A DNA stretch of 64,000 bases from Drosophila persimilis (taxonomy: Eukaryota; Arthropoda; Insecta; Diptera; Drosophilidae). The DNA lies in NCBI RefSeq assembly GCF_003286085.1, contig NW_020825288.1, positions 620,001 through 684,000 on the forward strand, read 5' to 3'. Position numbers and translations under genes: made by a program. Positions 58,501 through 64,000 of this stretch are shown here, piece after piece. The notes below the pieces were generated by a model. That model searched no databases and was not told the DNA's origin. It saw nothing but the letters and a program-made list of their open reading frames with translations. Within the stretch, counting starts at the first letter, position 1. The number at the start of each line of letters is the position of its first letter.

Positions 58501-61500
58501 GCGACCTTTGACGCTCGCTTAGCTTCCATTCACTTGTTGCAGTCCCCAAGGCGAACGCCCCCAGCCGCTGCCCCACCCCCTTCCTGACCCTATTCGGGTG
58601 ATTATTCATCCAATATTTTGACTCATTTCGAGTACATTTGGTCAGATATTTATGCGCTTCGCTTTCGTTCTCCTTCTCGTTCTCGTTTTATTTATTTGGT
58701 GCCTTTGGCTGTTCAAACAATTTATAATTTTAATGCACACACACTCCCGGATCCCCCCCTCCCTGTTGACTGAATACAATCGAAATATGTTTATATAATT
58801 GAAAGGCAAACGTCTTTGCGTGAAAACAGACGAGTTTCGGGCCCCCTCCATACCCCAAAACATATATCGTGTACATGGAATATAGTATGCTTGAATCGAT
58901 CCCACATGCATATGTTTTCTCGTAGATAAATGCTCTGGGGCATATGTAGGTGTATAAATAGGTCTCCCAAATCGTGTGTGCGGCGCACGGGGCGTATGAT
59001 GAACGTGCCATTTATTCTACTGAGCGATTTGTAGCCCCCTCCCGCCCTCCCCGCTTGCGACCCACCCCGCCCCCTTTTGGACTCCTCTGGCACACAGGAA
59101 AATCCGCTTTATGACTGGCATATATTTCATGTAATTTTCAAACACTTTTCCTTATTTATTTATCCAGATCTCATCCGAAATCACTCTCTGCCGCCGCTAC
59201 TTTGACCTGCCGCAACGGAAATTTGCCCATTGCTCAGAGTCGCCTCCCCATCCGATTTTCCCCCCGAGTTTTCCGAGCGTTGCAAACAAATAATTTCCTC
59301 CGTGCATGGGGGCGAGTGTCTGGGGCGGATATTCTATTCTATTGAGAATTTATTTCAATTACATTTGTGCGGGCCGCAAAAATCTCAACGAATAAAATTC
59401 AATTTACAACATGTTTTGCGTAGTTTCCCCACTCTGGGAGGGGGTGCCGCCAGGGGGGAGGGGCGCAGCAAAACAACGCAACAACTAAAATAACAATGCT
59501 GTCTGTTTGGCAAATCAATGAGGAAATTTGCAGATTTTCACGAGCTCTCTCTTTGAACAGGGCGCGCCGAGGACCGCTCGACATCCTACTGCGCCCTTGA
59601 AGGGGGCTCCAGACCGACCGAATGCAAATTAAATTCGTGGCCAAGGAGGAAGGTGCCTCGCTCGCAATTAGCTAAAAATTCCATAGACCGCTTAAAAGGA
59701 TCAACCTGGAAGTTCCCCAAATAGTTCCCCCAGGCAATTGGCATTTCCTTTCAGAGGAAATTAAGATACAAGGGAGGAGGGCCACCCTGCACCACCACCG
59801 CAAGGACGCCCTCCTTTGGGCCGCAATTTGCAAATTAGTTTCGGCCGAACAAACGGAGCGAGGCGGCTAAACATTTGCCTAACCCCATTTAACAGCAACT
59901 CAACAAATATTCCGAAATTCCGAACAACAGAACAACAGAACAGACAACACTGACATCTGCTTGTTTACACTGAATCAGCTTGGCCGTGTCCACGTCCACT
60001 GGCCTGGCTCTGCCCTGGTTGCAGCCACATCCACATTTAATAAATAAATAATATCCATAAATTTGCATTTCGATTTCGTTCAAGTCCCCACAAGGACAGG
60101 GGCATTGACGCCCAATCCGGCTCATAATTCCATTGCATTTTGGCCATGCTCCCATTGGAAGCTCTGTCCGCTGTCCTTTGACACTAAGATAATCGTTCTC
60201 TCATTCTTTATTCACTTTATAACTAAAGCAAATCCCTGAATCGAAGAATGAGAAAGATTTTGAAGTATGGCTTAGATCCAAAACAGATCCCCACTACAGG
60301 CCAGACTTTGAGCAGCTCAATCAACATCTTCGCAGTTTCTCAGGAATCAGTTCTGACTGATCCACTGTCCGCATAATGTATTCGATAATCGTATTTCTGT
60401 ATTTCTGTATATGGACATTTCCGCGGGTCGCGAACGTACTTCTGATGTACGTATAAAGAGGATTGATATTAATTTTTTCCAGTTATTTATTTAAAGTAAA
60501 GGAAAACCTTCACCTATAAATATACAAAAAAATACCAAAAAAGTGAACTCATTTTAGGAGGTTTCCGTATTACAGTTAATGAAATTTTATTAAATTTCAT
60601 TCAATTTAGAAAATAATATCGAACATACGTATATCAGCTTTTAATTATTTGGTCTGTGTGGCCTTTTTCATGGCAATGCCCATCCACTCGTACAATATTC
60701 TGAATTTTTTTCGAGTTGCAAATTAACGAAATGTAATAATTGCAGTCTGGTTGCAATTTGCGTTTAATTTGCTCATTAATATACGAATTAAACGAGCTGT
60801 AATCGAGGGGCGGCCTGGACGGGCTGGCGTTCCCTGGCGTGTGGGAATGCCTGCCACGCGTTAAGCTCGAGTTGGCAGTCCACTTGGCCCGCAGTGGCCG
60901 CCAGGGCCGATTTCCGCTTTCCGACGCGACGGTGGTATGCGAAATGGTTCGTACTTGCAGAAATGCCAGGAATTTGTCAACGCCCAGAAATCGAAAGTTA
61001 CGATATATGTATATATAGACGGATAATATATTGTATTGTATTGTTTCGTGTTGCATTGTTTTGCCGAGTTGAGCAGAGAACAACCGACCAGATTCTCGAC
61101 GTCAATTGGCACTTTGATTGCATTTCGATGCAGCTTCCGATTTGGTTTCAGTTGCATCGCAAAACCCCGAAACAAAGGAACGCCAAACGGTCGAAATACC
61201 CCCAAAACACTCCTAAATCCCACCGAAACTATTGATTTATTGCTGGAATGGCAATATCCATCTCCCATTCAGTCGGAAAATAAATAGATTAGTTTTTGGC
61301 CCTCTTACCGTCTAGCCTGCTCTCTCTATCGCTCTCCTGCGTAGTTTGTGACGCGCGATCTCCGTGTGTGTGTGTTTTGTGTGCGTGTGTGTGTGCGGGA
61401 TCCAACAAAATTTTGTAAAATTCTGAAAGGAAAACTACGAAAATTTCAATTGAAATTGTGCGCAATACGAATATTGCCCCGCAATCATTCAGGCTAATTT

Positions 61501-61567
61501 CTATTCGATTTTGCCAAAAGCGGATTAGACCACCACCCACCACCCGACAGGAAGCCAAACGGTCGCC
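55563..61567 (+). other. long intron or inter-promoter region
   Basis: About 6 kb with no supported coding exon. It has CTCCGACTCC-type repeats near 57733-57762, pyrimidine-rich runs and AT-rich blocks. If the flanking exons belong to one gene, this is intron for the first and promoter for the second. Confidence 0.5.
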
Positions 61568-61588
61568 ATGGCCATCCTAAAAGATTTG
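61568..61588 (+). CDS. short alternative first coding exon (seven codons)
   Basis: CGCCATGG is a near-ideal start context. The frame reads MAILKDL and meets the donor GTAAGT at 61589 in phase 0, the same phase as the exon ending 55562. Both can therefore splice to the same downstream exon. A GT-rich stretch and CTCTC promoter-like sequence lie upstream (61315-61400). Too short for identification. The pairing with the 55299 exon is inferred from strand and phase. Confidence 0.5.
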
Positions 61589-64000
61589 GTAAGTCGCCCA
61601 TAGCCAGGGGGCCGTATTCAGGGCCGGACTCAGGGGTGGTCTTCTGCCCATCAATCACATGCATCGACTGGCAGTCAAATAAAATATGAATTCGGCAAGC
61701 CGAAGGCTTTAATGCCCTTTAATATCATAGCAAGCATACAATATTCTAAGTTATCAACTCGTACTTCACTCTAGGCAGGGTATTCCTATAATCTCGTCTG
61801 TTCCGATTCCTCGTTCGCCTCTCGTGTTTTATCATCTTTTGGGTCTTGGTATTCAATCATTCACTCAATTCTCTCTTTTCCTCTTTAACTCTTTGGCAAA
61901 TTAAAACTGTTCAACAGTGAGTGGGAGAGAGGGCGGACGGGGGGAGCATGCATCCCTATCGACTTAGCAGAACAATGCTCTCCGGCAATTTCCCCCCCGA
62001 AAACAAATTTCCCAAACTTGAAACTTTTCCCTGGCCTTCTTTCGGCTTTTCTTGTTGCTTCTCTTGCTGTGTGTTTTCCTGCGCTTGCCACTTGGGTGTG
62101 AAAATCACTTGTCAATCTTTTATGTAAAGAAGTCGCCCGCCAGCATCGTCGTCGTCGCTGATGTTGTCACCTGCTGCTATGCTGCTATGCTGCTCTGCCG
62201 CTCTGCTTACTCTCTCTCTGCACTGCTCTGCTTGGCTCGTAAAATTTTGTCGTCTGCTTCCGTTTTCTTTCGCTCTTAATTGTGTCTGCCGTGCAGGTGC
62301 GTGCGTGCGTTGTGTGTTGTTGCTTTTGTTGTGGTTCAAGGTGAGCAGCCGACATCGACAGCGACAGCGACAGCGACGCTTCGACGCATCTTTCAATCAG
62401 ATATCCTCCCCTCCTCATCAGCAGAGCAACCCGTTCAGTTTGTTCGAACTTTTAGCCACTGCCAAGGACTTTTGCTACCTCTCCTCTCCTGTCCCTCGGC
62501 CCAGTGCTTCTAATACCTCTTTCCACTCCTTCCTCCTCCTTCGCCTTTGGACTGTTTATTTTGGCTGCGGGTTATTTTCTGCCTTCGTATTTTTCACTTA
62601 ATAAAATTGTTTTCATTCGTTGCGCTTGCCTCGGCCCAAGGGGCAATTCATGTAAGGTGTTGAATTGTCGTCCGTCGCCTCATAGCACAAACATAGTACA
62701 GGGCAGGAAAGTGCCTTAAAACACACACCCTGCTTAGACTTGCTCTCCTTGATCGAAGGCAGAAACATCTCTCTCTCTATCAGGTATAGAAAATAGTTTT
62801 GGCTTGTCGTAGTCCCACATTTAACTCATATTGGGGACTGACTCCGAGTTTATAGTAAGGACAGGGCACAAAAATAAGCACCTCCAAAAGGCAGTGGTGC
62901 CGCACCTTACATAGATATGCCCTGCCTTGGTCGCAGATGCTGGTTCTTATTCTTCCCCCTTTTCTTGTGCTTCTTCTTGCTGCCTTTTCAATATGTTTAA
63001 AAATAAACGTTGACTGCCTGCTCTCTCCCCACTCGCTGGCCTAATCTCTTGCTTGTCCACGCTCTCTCCTTCTGCCAGCCTCTGCTCTCCTCCCGCAAAG
63101 TTCTGCTTTATTATGCTGTGCCGCTGCTATCGACACACTTTTTTTATCTCCTTTGGCCATTGTGCTTGTTGTTCCTGTTATTGCCTATCCTCCTCATTCT
63201 CCGCCTTCCGCCTCGCTCCTTCGTTCATCGCCCTGTTATTGCTGTTTCGTGCATTGTTGTTGGTTTATTAGCAATTTTTCTAAGCAGTTTGCGGTCGCCT
63301 CTAACCCGTTCCCCCTCCTGTTGAGTGAGTGGTGTCGCTTAAGCAGTCGCCGTCCTTCATCCTTCAATTTGCTGATGGGAAATATATATTTCTTGCTCTG
63401 CACTTTTCTCGCTTTCGATTCTACAGCAGATTGTCTCCCTTTGATTGCTCATTCATCCACTCTCCGTACTTCCCCTAGTTTCGCAAATCACCTATAAATG
63501 ATTGCACTCACTATCCCACTCAATTACTCTCTTTTCTCTCTGGCTTTTAATTATTTTTGAGCGATTGACTCGTTGAGGTGTTAATTTGACGGGTGTCGAA
63601 GGGGGATAGCGAGCTGTCCGGTGTGGCCTGGGGACAGCATGCATTAGATTGATTAAATGCAGTAGCAGCAACAGCAGCAGCGACAGCGGCAGCGGCAGAG
63701 CAGGAGCGGCGGTCAGCAAAGCTCCCTGCGGGCATATTGCGGGCATTAGCCATGCAAGCCTCCCCACACCCACACACTGGTACACAGAATTTTACAGTAA
63801 TAGACCTGCCACAGCCACCCACTAGCACCCATCCATCCACAGCTGCAGCTGTCATACATAGCCATGCTCTCCTCTGTTCTCCTCTCCTCTCACTCTCTCT
63901 TTCATTCCCTTGCTTTTTCTCTGTCTCGTTCTGATTCGAACATTTTGAAAAATCATTTCCCAGCGCCATTTCCCCATTGTCTTCGGCTTTGGTTTGCAGC
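61589..64000 (+). other. intron sequence to the right edge
   Basis: Pyrimidine-rich on the + strand, with CGACAG (62353-62376) and CAG/CGACAGCGGCAG (63664-63700) repeats. No coding exon with a conserved signature is seen, so the next exon of the gene is beyond the window. Confidence 0.5.

Overview
This is animal nuclear DNA from a Drosophila-type fly. It has short introns of about 50-70 bp with GTRAGT donors, AATAAA poly(A) signals, abundant CA/GA/CAG simple repeats, and a syntenic set known from the end of chromosome arm 3R of D. melanogaster (cytological 99F-100A): sanpodo (spdo), the prolyl 4-hydroxylase alpha (PH4alpha) gene cluster, and the J-domain gene jdp. The species is not D. melanogaster as I know it and cannot be fixed from sequence alone.

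Layout. (1) 3-990, the 3' part of spdo (four-pass membrane protein of Notch signalling). (2) 1545-4414, PH4alphaEFB without its signal-peptide exon; that exon is not found between spdo and 1545, so spdo probably lies inside the first intron of PH4alphaEFB. (3) 5652-38841, a run of secreted/ER-type PH4alpha paralogs: one on + (5652-7502), four on - (7562-20674) and nine on + (21039-38841). Most share one plan: signal peptide plus coiled N-terminal exon, one to four exons for the dimerisation and peptide-binding domains, a large catalytic exon with the HxD iron ligands, then small exons with the distal His and the 2-oxoglutarate-binding Lys/Arg. (4) Within this run, 20863-28212 and 28707-35963 are a nearly identical direct tandem duplication of four PH4alpha genes (A1-A4, B1-B4). 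(5) 40648-48234 (-), jdp, the DNAJC12 orthologue. (6) 48235-64000, mostly non-coding, with one unrecognised - strand coding exon (49449-49601) and two + strand first coding exons with strong donors (55299-55562 and 61568-61588). The latter two are probably alternative starts of one gene to the right of the window (possibly tropomodulin).

How the genes relate. PH4alpha subunits act in the ER with protein disulfide isomerase to hydroxylate proline in collagen-like substrates. The cluster shows birth and death of paralogs. One is a degenerate pseudoenzyme with all key catalytic residues altered and a one-base frameshift (16271-18202). One family (A3/B3) has lost the whole catalytic domain yet is almost unchanged in both copies. 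The two duplicated blocks are broken reciprocally: copy A has a frameshifted first gene, copy B a broken fourth gene. Between A1 and B1, the 5' exons and introns appear identical while the catalytic exon carries a dense set of amino-acid replacements. This mosaic is the most interesting signal in the window.

Coding exon joins were worked out by hand from splice sites and reading phase. For every P4H gene called intact, and for jdp, the exon lengths keep the frame throughout. No TE, tRNA, rRNA or CRISPR was recognised.
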